From Collinsella aerofaciens (GTDB lineage: Bacteria > Actinomycetota > Coriobacteriia > Coriobacteriales > Coriobacteriaceae), in assembly GCA_030826265.1 (NCBI GenBank), contig JAPJOH010000002.1, forward strand, positions 62,001-126,000: a stretch of 64,000 nucleotides of DNA. The letters run 5' to 3'. Positions 32,518 through 42,016 of the stretch are shown in pieces (the stretch's first letter is position 1; each line of letters starts with the position of its first letter). Both the position numbers and the translations under genes were made by a program. The notes below the pieces were generated by a model. It saw nothing but the letters and a program-made list of their open reading frames with translations, was not told the origin of the DNA and searched no databases.

Positions 32518-32629
32518 GGGGTAGTCTTTTTGGACGGGGCTTTTTTGACTACCTCTTGTCGGCTGCCTCGCCGAGCACTTGCGTTTGCGAAAAAGTAGTC
32601 AAAAAAGCCCCGTCGCAAAAAGACTACCC
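32518..32629. repeat. Long inverted repeat between xseB and the MerR gene
   Basis: Arms 32518-32552 and 32595-32629 are complementary over about 34 bp with one inserted base, each with GTAGTC, a CCCGTC/GACGGG block and A6/T6 tracts. The 42-nt loop contains CGGC/GCCG. The convergent position suggests a strong bidirectional terminator, though it is longer than usual. Confidence 0.65.
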
Positions 32630-32692
32630 TGGTGGCTTGGCCATTGGAGGTGAATGTTGCTTGCCTTTTGGCGTGTTAGGTGAGTTGAGGCG

Positions 32693-33523
32693 CTATCGCT
32701 GGTCGATTTCACCGGGTTCAACCATTATTTCTAGCGTGTGTAAATATTCATCTTGATTGTCAGATATGTATTCGCTTACATACCAGAATTCTAGAAGAGG
32801 CCCTGCGGCAATGAGATGATTCTGGTCCATGAATTCATTCATTTCCCTCCATATTGTCGGCGTTATTTCTGCAGGTCCGGTGGTTGTCCTGTAAAGATAG
32901 TCGCCTTCTGGGAAAATCTCGCACCCTTTATCGTCGATTGATCCGAGTGAAAGCAGCGTCTTCTCTGCTACCAGGCAACCGTCGGCGCTTCTGCGCGATG
33001 GGTCAAGGATGAAGCATGGAACCGTGTGTATCGAATCGATTTCCATCCCGAGTTCTTTCATGCGCTTAATGGTGGCGTAGGGAATTATGTCGCCGCTTAG
33101 CTCATCCTCGCTTACGATGACATATCCTCGGGGTCCCTTATGAACCACCCTCGACTGTTTTTCCTCGCGTGCTCTTAACGACATGGATATGTTCTGCATG
33201 CAATGCTCGATCTTTCGGCGCCGTTGCGATAGTTTTGCTATGGCTGCGTCGATGCTATCAAGTTCGTTGCTGAACAGTTCAAAGCTCGTTTCGAGTGAAT
33301 GGTTATCTAGGAAAGATCTGATTTCGCTAAGCGTGTAGTTCATATTGAGCATTGACATGATGATGTTGAGTCTGCCGAAATCGTCCTTCCTGTATTCACG
33401 GTAGGCATTCGCCCCGCGCTTTGGGGCAACTAAACCAATTGCCTCGTAATAGCGAAGAGTGTCTGCGCTTACGCCGTAGAGGCCGGCCGTCTGCTTGATA
33501 TTAAGGGAAAACTCGCGTTCCAT
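32693..33523 (-). CDS. MerR-family transcriptional regulator with an effector domain
   Basis: A 276-residue protein. The N-terminal winged HTH (LNIKQTAGLYGVSADTLRYYEAIGLV, with AYREYRKDD) is followed by a coiled-coil dimer helix (about 85-125). The C-terminal half resembles a GyrI/BmrR-type small-molecule binding domain (RMKELGMEIDSIHTVPCFIL, PEGDYLYRTTTGPAEI). Divergent from the esterase gene, whose promoter has the 19-bp spacer typical of MerR activation, so it probably senses an inducer and switches on the esterase-MFS genes. ATG at 33523 has GGAAGG six nt upstream. Confidence 0.88.
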   Translation of the reverse strand: MEREFSLNIKQTAGLYGVSADTLRYYEAIGLVAPKRGANAYREYRKDDFGRLNIIMSMLNMNYTLSEIRSFLDNHSLETSFELFSNELDSIDAAIAKLSQRRRKIEHCMQNISMSLRAREEKQSRVVHKGPRGYVIVSEDELSGDIIPYATIKRMKELGMEIDSIHTVPCFILDPSRRSADGCLVAEKTLLSLGSIDDKGCEIFPEGDYLYRTTTGPAEITPTIWREMNEFMDQNHLIAAGPLLEFWYVSEYISDNQDEYLHTLEIMVEPGEIDQR

Positions 33524-33673
33524 GTCACACCTTCCGACTGCCCTAGGGCCACTCAAAACCTTGGAGCTATTCTAATGTTTGTTACTCCGTCATTGTCGGG
33601 CAAGCGGTCGTTTTGACGAGGTGAACGGTCTTAAGCGCTTGGTATCCAGCTGGTATTCCATCGAAACACGTCG

Positions 33674-33704
33674 TTGACCTTTGACTTTCTCCAAATTCTA
33701 AGAT
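33674..33704 (+). promoter_or_regulatory. MerR-type promoter of the esterase gene
   Basis: TTGACC (33674-33679) and TAAGAT (33699-33704) are separated by 19 bp, the overlong spacer that MerR activators compensate for. TTTGA and TCCAAA within the spacer form an imperfect dyad. Confidence 0.6.
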
Positions 33705-33768
33705 GGTTTCAAGCCAGCTAGCTTAAATCATATCGATCTAGCATCTTAATTGTGAGGAAGGACAAGCA

Positions 33769-35259
33769 ATGAAGGTCAAGACTAGGACGGGTATAGTTTC
33801 GGGCAAGACGCTCGAAAACGGGGTTGAAGCTTTTTTGGGCATTCCCTATGCAAAGCAGCCGGTAGGTGATCTTCGTTGGCGTGCCCCTGAGCGCCTTGAT
33901 GATTCCGATGAGGAAATTGAATGCGTGGAATTCGGGCATTCTGCCAGGCAATTTATCGATGAAGTTGAACTCGCTTCGCTTCATGAGCAAGGGGAGGATT
34001 GCCTGAGCCTTAACGTGTGGGTCAGGGGACACGCACGCAAGAACCTTCCTGTCATGGTATATATCCATGGTGGTGCCTACTTCTCAGGTGGATCTGCCGA
34101 CCCGCTATATAACGGCTCCAATTTTGCGGCAGCGAAGGATGTCGTTATTGTTTCGATTAACTACCGTCTGAACTTGTTTGGGTCGCTGCTGCTCGATTGC
34201 CTGCCGGGCGGAGAGGACTACAAAGACGCCGGCTATCTTGCCATTCTTGATCAAATCCGTGCGCTCGAGTGGGTGCATGAGAATATTTCGGCCTTCGGCG
34301 GTGACCCCAATTGTGTCACGCTTTTCGGTGAGTCGGCAGGCTCTTCCAGCCAGGCTCTTCTTTCTATATTGCCAGAGGCAAATAAGTATTTCCAACGTGC
34401 GATTTTGGAGTCCGGCCCTATCCAGCTTTATAAGACCCGCGAGCGCGGCGAGTACTTTGCTCGGGAGTTCGCCGAAATCATGGGATGCAAAACCGCCCAA
34501 GAGCTCTTAGCGAAGTCGGCAGACGAGCTCATTGAGGGCATGCAGGTGTGGTGCGATCGTCATACCTACGAAGTGTCGCTAATTTTCTCGCCGGTTTGCG
34601 ACGGGTCTTTTCTTCCCAAGAAGCCGATGAAGGCCTGGGCGGAGGGCGCAGCCAAGGATATCGATATCATGATTGGATGTACCGAGGACGAGTTTACTTA
34701 TTTCCATTTCTATTTCGATGACCTTCCCGGATTCTGGCACGGCCAATTCCCGATTCATTTTGATGATCAGATTGATATCGATTACTGGGAGCAAGCATAT
34801 CGAAAGGCATGGCCTGAGCGCGATTTTGCCGAGAATTACACCAATTTTATGAACTCAACCGGTTTCTTTGTCGGCACCGACCTTATGGCTGAAGAGCAGT
34901 CGGCGTTTAAGCCCGTGTACAACTATTTGTTCCGTTATAAATCTCGTGTCGAGGGAATGGGTTCTTGCCACGCAATCGAGGTGCCGTTCGTTTTCAAGAA
35001 TCTTGATACCGCGAGTGGTCTGATGTTTACGGGTGACAATCCTCCAGCGCATCTCGCGGATGAAATGAACGATGCGTGGTTCAGCTTTGCGAAGACGGGC
35101 AAACCGTTTGTTGAGGGCAAGGCACCATGGGACCCCTATACCGCTGAGAACCACATTCATATGGTAATTGACGAAAACGAGTGGAAGCCGGTGCATTCGC
35201 TGCATGCCAAAGAAGATTCGGTGTTCCGTCCTATGTACGAGGTACTACTCAACGATTAG
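33769..35259 (+). CDS. Type B carboxylesterase
   Basis: A 496-residue carboxylesterase/cholinesterase-fold hydrolase. The signature FGGDPNCVTLFGESAGSSS carries the nucleophile Ser (about residue 190). The oxyanion Gly are in VYIHGGAYFSGG, and the N-terminus FLGIPYAKQPVGDLRW is typical. The acid and His partners are probably in the GCTEDEFTYF and GSCHAIEVPFVF segments. No signal peptide, so intracellular. First gene of a likely esterase-MFS-MFS unit under a MerR regulator. The substrate is unknown, possibly an esterified plant or drug compound imported by the MFS proteins. Confidence 0.93.
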   Translation: MKVKTRTGIVSGKTLENGVEAFLGIPYAKQPVGDLRWRAPERLDDSDEEIECVEFGHSARQFIDEVELASLHEQGEDCLSLNVWVRGHARKNLPVMVYIHGGAYFSGGSADPLYNGSNFAAAKDVVIVSINYRLNLFGSLLLDCLPGGEDYKDAGYLAILDQIRALEWVHENISAFGGDPNCVTLFGESAGSSSQALLSILPEANKYFQRAILESGPIQLYKTRERGEYFAREFAEIMGCKTAQELLAKSADELIEGMQVWCDRHTYEVSLIFSPVCDGSFLPKKPMKAWAEGAAKDIDIMIGCTEDEFTYFHFYFDDLPGFWHGQFPIHFDDQIDIDYWEQAYRKAWPERDFAENYTNFMNSTGFFVGTDLMAEEQSAFKPVYNYLFRYKSRVEGMGSCHAIEVPFVFKNLDTASGLMFTGDNPPAHLADEMNDAWFSFAKTGKPFVEGKAPWDPYTAENHIHMVIDENEWKPVHSLHAKEDSVFRPMYEVLLND

Positions 35260-35336
35260 TGAAAGAAGCCGCAATGGAGTGGGCTAATTAGCCCCATTGA
35301 ATTCAGCTTGAACTATCCCTGCGTAAGGAGAAAGAA

Positions 35337-36554
35337 ATGGCTCAAGAAGAAAAGCTATCGGGTTATCGGTGGATGATCTTATTCGTAGTTTGCCTCATTT
35401 GCTTCATGGCAAACTTCATGCAATATCAGGTTTCAGCATGGGGTGTCGTCGTGATGACGACTCTCGGCATCGATGCCGGTGGGCTTACCAATCTCATGTT
35501 GATGCCGATGCTCACCGCTGTGTTTTTGTCGATTCCTGCAGGATCTCTTGCTGATCGCTACGGCGTTAAGCTTGTCGTGTCAATTGGCATGGTGCTTTCT
35601 GCTGTAGGCGGCTTTCTGCGTTATTTCATGATTAATGACTTTACCGTGCAGATCGTTTCGATGTTTATGATCGGCTTTGGCATTGCGGCGCTCAATGCCA
35701 ATCTGGCAAAGGTGCTGGGTTCCTGGTTTAAACAGCAGACCTCCCTTGCCGTGGGAGTTTTCTATGCTGCTTCATGTGTGTCCATCGTGATAGCCCAGGC
35801 ATTCAGCACTTATTTTCCTACGCTTGACGTGTCTTATCTGGTCGCTGCTATTGCCGAAGCTGTAACTGCTGCGCTGTGGATCTTCTTTATGAGGAACGTC
35901 CCGGAGGGCGAGCCCATGCCCGAGCCCGAGCCGGTTATGAAGTACATTAAGATTGCCGCTAAGTCGCGCGGCGTTTGGTGCATTGCCTTGGCTTATGGTC
36001 TTACCCTCGCTTCAACCACGGCATATTGCGCAATTCTGCCGTCTGCGCTTGAGCTCGTTCGCGGCGTTGATACTGCCACCGCTGGATCTATGGCAGCAAT
36101 TATTACAGTTGGTAGCTTCTTTGCTTGTTTTGCGGGACCGGCTGCCGTCCTCAAGCTCGGTAAGAATAAACCGTTTCTCATTGTAACCACGGTGATTGCC
36201 GCCGTTGTAATGGTTGCAAACTGGTTTTTGCCGCTTGGCACTGTCATGTGGGTTGCTCTCGTCCTCAATGGTTTTATGACCGCTCTTTCTGGCCCCATTA
36301 TTCAGGCAATGACTCCTGATCTTCCTGAGATTGGCGCGAAATATGCCGGTAGCGCTGGTGGAATAATCGGTACTGTCGGCCTTCTCTGCTCCTATTTTGT
36401 TCCCGTTATTGTTTCGTCTATTTCTGGTGACAATTGGACGTTGAACTTTACGATCGAATCGATTCTTTTCCTTGCGAGCGTTTTGCCTATTGCGATGTTG
36501 CCCGAGACTGGTGCGGCGGCAAAAGCCGAGATGCCTGAGACTTCTGAATTATAA
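35337..36554 (+). CDS. MFS transporter (first of a paralogous pair)
   Basis: A 405-residue, 12-helix major facilitator. GYRWMILFVVCLICFMANFMQY begins helix 1, SIPAGSLADRYGVKLVV is the A-loop motif between helices 2 and 3, and IGAKYAGSAGGIIGTVGLLCSY is near helix 11. Its own paralogue follows 77 nt downstream with the same GYRW...NFMQYQV and GTRYAGSAGGI patterns. Probably moves an organic anion or ester product; direction unknown. AAGGAG lies upstream of the ATG. A terminator follows. Confidence 0.9.
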   Translation: MAQEEKLSGYRWMILFVVCLICFMANFMQYQVSAWGVVVMTTLGIDAGGLTNLMLMPMLTAVFLSIPAGSLADRYGVKLVVSIGMVLSAVGGFLRYFMINDFTVQIVSMFMIGFGIAALNANLAKVLGSWFKQQTSLAVGVFYAASCVSIVIAQAFSTYFPTLDVSYLVAAIAEAVTAALWIFFMRNVPEGEPMPEPEPVMKYIKIAAKSRGVWCIALAYGLTLASTTAYCAILPSALELVRGVDTATAGSMAAIITVGSFFACFAGPAAVLKLGKNKPFLIVTTVIAAVVMVANWFLPLGTVMWVALVLNGFMTALSGPIIQAMTPDLPEIGAKYAGSAGGIIGTVGLLCSYFVPVIVSSISGDNWTLNFTIESILFLASVLPIAMLPETGAAAKAEMPETSEL

Positions 36555-36571
36555 TTAATCGGTGTTTTGCC

Positions 36572-36613
36572 TGGTCGCGACCTCCAGTTGATATGGGGGT
36601 CGCGACCATTTTT
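36572..36613 (+). terminator. Terminator between the paired MFS genes
   Basis: TGGTCGCGACC and GGTCGCGACCA pair around a 17-nt imperfect interior, then TTTTT. It may lower expression of the second transporter relative to the first. Confidence 0.8.
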
Positions 36614-36630
36614 AATGTGAGGTTGGTGCA

Positions 36631-37851
36631 ATGGATGGTGAAGCGTGCGAAGTTGCGCACAAAGTTGAGCAAAAGCGGGCTTCGAGTGGTTACCGCTGGT
36701 TAATATTGCTGTTGACGTGTGGTCTCTGTTTTTTGGGCAACTTCATGCAGTATCAGGTCGCTGCCTATGCTATGGTCATCATGCCTCAGATGAATATCGA
36801 CCCTGTCGGATTCTCATCTCTCTTTCTGGCGCCAATGCTTGCGGCGGTTTTCTTTAGTCTCCCGTTCGGATCACTTGGAGATAGGCTTGGGCCCAAAGTA
36901 GTGATACTTGGCGGGTTCTGTGTTTCTTTAGTCGGCGGCGCTATCAGAATTTTCACCCTATCGAACTATCCTGCTCAACTTGTCTCGATGTTTTGCATCG
37001 GCGTGGGGATGGCGGCATTGACTGCCAATAATGCAAAGACGCTTGGACTTTGGTTTGCAGATAAGACGGATGTTGCGATGGGCATTTACTATGCGGCGAC
37101 TTGCTTTGGCATTGCGGCGGCGCAAGCGTCATCGGCGTTTATGTCTTCCGTGCTAATGGGCTATACAGTTGCAGAAGCGTTGTTGGTCGTTCTGACTATC
37201 TTCTGGGGTTTATTTGGTAAGAACGTACAGCATGACTCACTTATTCCTGATGGCGTTGAGCACGACCAAGCCCTTCTGACTGCTTTTCGTTCGCGTAACG
37301 TTTGGCTTTGCGCGATTTGCGCCGCTTTCTCACTTGCCGCCACGACCGCCTTTTCCGGTGTGCTACCTCAGGCTCTTGAGCTTGTGCGAGGCACCGATGC
37401 TTCGACGGCCGGCGAAATGGCGGCGCTGACAACCGCTGCTGGGATTATCGGCTGCTTGATTGCTCCGATGCTTTACGGTAAATGCCGCCTTGCGCGACCG
37501 TATCTTGTGATTGTCGGGCTTCTTGGCTCTATTTCATTTGCAGTTGCGTGGTTTGCCTCGGGCTTGAAGTCCATGGGGGTATTGCTTGCAGTGTGCGGCA
37601 TCGTTACGAGCATGATGGGTCCAGTTGTTCAAGCTCTGCCAGTTTCATTTGTTGAAATCGGCACTCGTTATGCTGGCAGCGCTGGCGGCATTATGGCCGA
37701 AGTTAGCCTTTTGGGCTCTTATATGCTTCCTATTGGGATTGCGGCTATTTCCGGTTCAGATTACGACAAACAAATGATGCTTATTACTCTGCTTTACGGT
37801 CTATCCGTCCTTCCGGTGTTGATCATTCCCGAGGTCAAACACTTTAAATAG
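36631..37851 (+). CDS. MFS transporter (second of a paralogous pair)
   Basis: A 406-residue, 12-helix MFS protein paralogous to the gene before it: GYRWLILLLTCGLCFLGNFMQY, SLPFGSLGDRLGPKVVI and IGTRYAGSAGGIMAEVSLLGSY align directly. The divergence suggests two related but distinct substrates, or uptake versus efflux. It follows a terminator at 18 nt, so it depends on read-through or a local promoter. The gap to the HIT gene (154 nt) shows no further gene. Confidence 0.9.
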   Translation: MDGEACEVAHKVEQKRASSGYRWLILLLTCGLCFLGNFMQYQVAAYAMVIMPQMNIDPVGFSSLFLAPMLAAVFFSLPFGSLGDRLGPKVVILGGFCVSLVGGAIRIFTLSNYPAQLVSMFCIGVGMAALTANNAKTLGLWFADKTDVAMGIYYAATCFGIAAAQASSAFMSSVLMGYTVAEALLVVLTIFWGLFGKNVQHDSLIPDGVEHDQALLTAFRSRNVWLCAICAAFSLAATTAFSGVLPQALELVRGTDASTAGEMAALTTAAGIIGCLIAPMLYGKCRLARPYLVIVGLLGSISFAVAWFASGLKSMGVLLAVCGIVTSMMGPVVQALPVSFVEIGTRYAGSAGGIMAEVSLLGSYMLPIGIAAISGSDYDKQMMLITLLYGLSVLPVLIIPEVKHFK

Positions 37852-38005
37852 GCGCGAGCATATGGATGGATAAAGCCCTCTGGCCATTGCGATTGCCGAG
37901 GAATGGATTTCGCTCAATTCGGATCTTTGAAGTGGGCTAAACTGTCTTGGTGTTTCACTGAACAACGCCACCTTCTGTTGCGTTTTCGTTAGAAAGGAAC
38001 CAGCC

Positions 38006-38341
38006 ATGTGTGATTGCATCTTCTGTAAAATCGCCAACCACGAGATCCCCTCGACCGTTGTCTATGAGGACGACCAGGTCATCGCGTTCGACGACCTCAA
38101 CCCCCAGGCGCCGGTCCACACGCTCGTGATTCCCAAGAAGCACTACAGCGACATCGCCGACAACGTACCGGCCGAGACCATGGGCGCCATGGCTCACGCC
38201 ATCCAGGAGGTCGCTAAGGCCAAGGGCCTGGAGGACGGTTTCCGCATCATCTCCAACAAGGGCGTTAACGCCGGTCAGACCGTCATGCACTTCCACATGC
38301 ACGTCCTCGGCGGCAAGAACCTGGGCGAGAACCTCATCTGA
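38006..38341 (+). CDS. HIT-family nucleotide hydrolase (HinT-like)
   Basis: A 111-residue histidine triad protein. CDCIFCKIANHEIPSTVVYED carries the zinc-type Cys-x2-Cys. The triad HFHMHVLGGKNLG has the catalytic His. Acts as a purine nucleoside phosphoramidase on AMP adducts in the cytoplasm. Codon use is strongly C-ending. GAAAGGAACC precedes the ATG. No functional link to neighbours evident. Confidence 0.94.
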   Translation: MCDCIFCKIANHEIPSTVVYEDDQVIAFDDLNPQAPVHTLVIPKKHYSDIADNVPAETMGAMAHAIQEVAKAKGLEDGFRIISNKGVNAGQTVMHFHMHVLGGKNLGENLI

Positions 38342-38382
38342 GGGCGCGTAGGCCGTCGACTTGGCTGCCTTTGGAGTAACCT

Positions 38383-39273
38383 ATGCAGCTTTCTCAACTC
38401 GAATACCTTCAAGCGGTAGCGAACTATGGTGGCGTGCGCAAAGCAGCTCGCGCCGTTCATGTGAGTCCGCAGGCCGTTTCGTCGGCAATCAAAAAGTTGG
38501 AATCTGAGTATCAGATCGTTTTGCTCGACCGATCGGCGGGGGAGGCTGTTTTGTCTCCGGCGGGCAGAGAATTTGCGCGTCGTGCACGCGTGATCCTGGC
38601 GCAAGTCGACGATCTCAAAAAGTACGCTCAATCGGGGAACGGCGGCGTTTCGCCCGACGGCCACTTTCGTCTTTACGCCCCCTGCCTTCATGGGCGGGGG
38701 CGCCTTTTTGCCGAAAACTGGTATGACTCGTTTGAAAGCTCGCACCCTCAGATTCATCTTGATGTGTGGCATCAGCCAACGGCAACATGCTTTGAATCGC
38801 TTGTGCTTGGCATTTCGGATGCGGCCATCTCATTTGAGGAACCAAGGGACGGTGTCCTTTCTTCGAAATACTTGGGTGAAAAGGAGCTCAAGGTTCTTTC
38901 ATACCCAGCGGGTCATCAATCTGTGGGTGCTATGACCGTTCGTGAGTTACTGGGCGGCAGGCTCGCTGTTCCAATTAATTTGTCACCCTGTCTCAATGCG
39001 ATTAATCAATGTCCCGAAGCTCAGCTGGTTAATTTCCGCTTTCGCGATGTCGAATACGGAAACAGGGCGCAGACTGAGTTTCTTCAAGCCGGGGGATTGA
39101 TATTGAGTTTTTCTGGCTCTTCTCTCGCATCAAATGGATTGGAAGTAAGCGAGTGCTCCATCGAAGGCTCGCATGACGTAGCCTTGCCTATCTACTTTTG
39201 CTATCGGCAAAAATCCTGGACTGATCGACACCAGACGGTTTTCCTGCACCTATTGCGTCATCTTGCTTCGTGA
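38383..39273 (+). CDS. LysR-family transcriptional regulator
   Basis: A 296-residue LTTR. The N-terminal HTH is MQLSQLEYLQAVANYGGVRKAARAVHVSPQAVSSAIKKLE (typed by AVHVSPQAVSSAIKKLE), then the periplasmic-binding-like effector domain (GHFRLYAPCLHGRGRL, SDAAISFEEP, VLSYPAGHQS). It precedes an MFS gene by 120 nt in the same direction, so that transporter is the likeliest target. The ligand is unknown. Confidence 0.9.
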   Translation: MQLSQLEYLQAVANYGGVRKAARAVHVSPQAVSSAIKKLESEYQIVLLDRSAGEAVLSPAGREFARRARVILAQVDDLKKYAQSGNGGVSPDGHFRLYAPCLHGRGRLFAENWYDSFESSHPQIHLDVWHQPTATCFESLVLGISDAAISFEEPRDGVLSSKYLGEKELKVLSYPAGHQSVGAMTVRELLGGRLAVPINLSPCLNAINQCPEAQLVNFRFRDVEYGNRAQTEFLQAGGLILSFSGSSLASNGLEVSECSIEGSHDVALPIYFCYRQKSWTDRHQTVFLHLLRHLAS

Positions 39274-39392
39274 GGCCATTCGGCCTCGTGTCGTCAAGTG
39301 AATGTTGACGCCTTGTAACACATAGCTGACAGCTTTGCCCTCATGCTTTTCCAAGATTCCGATTTAGATTGCTGGCTCTTGGAGGGCGGAGC

Positions 39393-40553
39393 ATGAAAAA
39401 CCGTACGGTTTTGTTTTATATGACGTTCGTTTTTCTGTCGAACTTCAGCACCATTTTGTATTTTCTGACGGTTTACCTTGAATTCGTCGGATTCTCGATG
39501 GTGGCGATTTCTAGCATGATGATTGCATATCAAGTGAGCAAGTTCATCCTCGAAGTTCCCACTGGCTATATTGCTGATAGGTTTGGACGAAAGACAAGCG
39601 GTCTCGTTGGCGTCGTGGGGATGCTTGGATACTACGCCGCCCTGCTTCTCGTCCGTTCCCCTCTGCTTTTAATCGGTGCGTTCGCTCTCAAAGGTTTTGC
39701 CGTTGCATGTCTGAGCGGATCCATAGAAGCGATTTACATTGACAGCGTCTCTCAGGACCAGCTCGTAAGACTTAATGTCGTTGAGCGATTTGTTTTCTAT
39801 GCCTCTTATGCCATCTCCGCTTGTGTGGGCGGTTTCATTTCGTCCGTCGGCGCATACCTCATTGGTCTTTCGGCAGATATCATCGCAATGGTGCTGACGT
39901 TGGTTGCCGTTGTCTGCATTCCTGAGATGCGAAGAGGGGGCATTGCGGCGACATCTGAGCGTGGAATGAGCCCGAAGATGATCGGCGCTGCTATTGCGTG
40001 TAATGGCATTCTTCGGTCAGCGTTCATCATGGACTGTTCTCAGGCATTTGCTTTTGTCGCCCTGGAAGACTTTTTCTCACTGCTGCTTGCGGGTCGCGGA
40101 ATGAATGCCGTCGCTTCGGGCGTGACCATTGCGATCCAGCTCCTTGCCTCCGCCTCCATAGGGTTTATCGTGCCCAGTGTGATTGCTCGTGTCGACAAGG
40201 GCCGTTTTGCGCGTATTTGCGGCATCATTCGCTTAGCATTGACAGCTTTGTTTTTGATTCCCCTTACTCCGGCTAATTTGCTGCCCGTGTTCTATGTGCT
40301 GCAGACGGTTGCGTACTCGTTGTTTGCCCCAATCAAATACTCAGTTCTCCAAAATGCTGCCGATTCATCGATGCGCTGTTCGCTGATTTCGGTTCAAAGT
40401 CAGATGGTGGCGGTTGGTGCCATCCTTTTCTATCTGCTCAACGCTGTGCTGAGTAGCGCTGCGGGCATTCGAGTCGTATTGCTTGTTGCGCTCGGGATTT
40501 CTTCCCTGGTGTATATCCCCGCGCTATTTCGTCTTACAAGTCAAAGGCCGTGA
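39393..40553 (+). CDS. MFS transporter
   Basis: A 386-residue major facilitator with 12 predicted helices. LFYMTFVFLSNFSTILYFLTVY is helix 1, and EVPTGYIADRFGRKTSGLVG is a textbook A-loop motif (Asp-Arg-x-Gly-Arg). SLFAPIKYSVLQNAADSSMR lies near the end. It resembles drug/metabolite exporters of the DHA-like group and is unlike the pair at 35-38 kb. GGAGGGCGGAG precedes the ATG at 39393. A terminator follows. Confidence 0.88.
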   Translation: MKNRTVLFYMTFVFLSNFSTILYFLTVYLEFVGFSMVAISSMMIAYQVSKFILEVPTGYIADRFGRKTSGLVGVVGMLGYYAALLLVRSPLLLIGAFALKGFAVACLSGSIEAIYIDSVSQDQLVRLNVVERFVFYASYAISACVGGFISSVGAYLIGLSADIIAMVLTLVAVVCIPEMRRGGIAATSERGMSPKMIGAAIACNGILRSAFIMDCSQAFAFVALEDFFSLLLAGRGMNAVASGVTIAIQLLASASIGFIVPSVIARVDKGRFARICGIIRLALTALFLIPLTPANLLPVFYVLQTVAYSLFAPIKYSVLQNAADSSMRCSLISVQSQMVAVGAILFYLLNAVLSSAAGIRVVLLVALGISSLVYIPALFRLTSQRP

Positions 40554-40586
40554 GTATTTGGGCATCGATAACTTATATATCAACGC

Positions 40587-40622
40587 AATAAACCCGAGCG
40601 CGAGGGCGTTTGGGTTTATTAT
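40587..40622 (+). terminator. Terminator after the MFS gene
   Basis: AATAAACCCGAGCGC pairs imperfectly with GCGTTTGGGTTTATT around GAGG, then ATT. Confidence 0.7.
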
Positions 40623-40673
40623 TGAAGCGTATGTAACCTGGCGGCGCCACACCGCCTGTTAGTAGGGAGACAC

Positions 40674-41852
40674 ATGAACGTTCTGGTCGTCAACGCAGGA
40701 TCTTCGACCCTTAAGTATCAGGTCATCGATACCAAGTCCCACAAGGTGTCCGCAAAGGGCTCCTGCGAGCGCGTCTGCTTTACCGGCGGTACCTTCACCC
40801 ACGCTGCCAACGGTTCCAAGAAGGTGACCGAGAACATCGAGTTCCCCGACCACAAGGTCGCCATCGAGGTCGTCCTGAAGGACCTCGAGGCCAACGGCGT
40901 CAAGATCGAGGGCATCGGCCACCGTATCGTTCAGGGCGGTTGGTACTTCGGCGATTCCTCCCTCGTCGACGAGGACGTCCTCGCCAAAATCCGCGAGGTC
41001 GCTCCGCTCGCCCCGCTGCACAACAACCCCGAGGCCAACGTTATCGAGTACTGCCTGGAGCAGTATCCCGACCTGCCCAACGTCACGGTCTACGACACTG
41101 CTTTCCACTTCAACATGCCCGAGGTCGCCAAGACCTACGCCCTGCCCAAGGACGTCTGCGACAAGCTGCACATCCGTAAGTACGGCGCCCACGGCACCAG
41201 CTACCGCTACATCTCCAAGAAGGTTGCCGAGATGACCAACGGCGAGGCTCGCAAGGTCGTCGTGTGCCACATCGGTTCCGGTGCTTCCCTGTGCGCCATC
41301 GAGGACGGCAAGTGCATGGACACCACCATGGGCTTGACCCCGCTCGACGGTGTCATGATGGGCACCCGCTGCGGCTCCATCGACCCTGCTACCGTGTGCT
41401 ACCTGCAGCGCGAAGGCGGCTACACCTTCGACGAGGTCGACGAGATGATGAACAAGAAGTCCGGCCTTTTGGCTGTGACCGGCGGCAAGACCAACGACTG
41501 CCGCAACGTTGAGGAGCTCGCCGCTGCCGGCGACCCCGAGGCCCAGCTCGCCTTCGACATGTTCGTCTACAAGATTGCCGCCAAGGCCGCCGAGATGGCC
41601 ACTTCCATGTGCGGCATGGACACCCTGGTCTTTACCGCCGGCATCGGCGAGCACGCTCCGGCCGTTCGCGCTGGCGTGGCCGACCGTCTGGCCTTTATGG
41701 GCGTCAAGATGGACCATGCCCGCAACGCCCTTCGCGGCGACGGCGCTTGGTGCCTGTCCGCCAAGGATTCCAAGGTCAAGATCTTCGTCATCCCCACGGA
41801 TGAGGAGTTCATGATCGCTTCCGACGTCGAGCGCATCGTCAACAGCAAGTAA
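40674..41852 (+). CDS. ackA: Acetate kinase, copy 1
   Basis: Converts acetyl phosphate and ADP to acetate and ATP. MNVLVVNAGSSTLKYQVID is the first phosphate-binding motif. GIGHRIVQGG, VYDTAFHFNMPE, YGAHGTSYRYIS, CHIGSGASLCAI and FTAGIGEHAPAVR complete the ASKHA fold with the catalytic Arg/Asp/His. At 392 residues it is a bit short but normal for Actinobacteria. Codons are nearly all C-ending, so probably highly expressed. A second acetate kinase follows after a terminator-like hairpin; pta is convergent 1.9 kb on. Confidence 0.95.
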   Translation: MNVLVVNAGSSTLKYQVIDTKSHKVSAKGSCERVCFTGGTFTHAANGSKKVTENIEFPDHKVAIEVVLKDLEANGVKIEGIGHRIVQGGWYFGDSSLVDEDVLAKIREVAPLAPLHNNPEANVIEYCLEQYPDLPNVTVYDTAFHFNMPEVAKTYALPKDVCDKLHIRKYGAHGTSYRYISKKVAEMTNGEARKVVVCHIGSGASLCAIEDGKCMDTTMGLTPLDGVMMGTRCGSIDPATVCYLQREGGYTFDEVDEMMNKKSGLLAVTGGKTNDCRNVEELAAAGDPEAQLAFDMFVYKIAAKAAEMATSMCGMDTLVFTAGIGEHAPAVRAGVADRLAFMGVKMDHARNALRGDGAWCLSAKDSKVKIFVIPTDEEFMIASDVERIVNSK

Positions 41853-41861
41853 TTGATGCAA

Positions 41862-41903
41862 GGGGAGGGGACTGGATGGCCTTGTGCCGTTCAGCCCCCT
41901 TTT
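41862..41903 (+). terminator. Weak terminator between the two acetate kinase genes
   Basis: AGGGGACTGGATGGC and GCCGTTCAGCCCCC form an imperfect stem, then TTTT. Confidence 0.55.
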
Positions 41904-42016
41904 ATGCGCTTTGAGCGAAGAGTTTAATAGGTATTTATTGAATTCTGATAACTTCTTATTAAGGATACGGCCGCCTTATAGGTTTGCCGACCGTACTGTA
42001 ATCACGAAGGAGTCTC

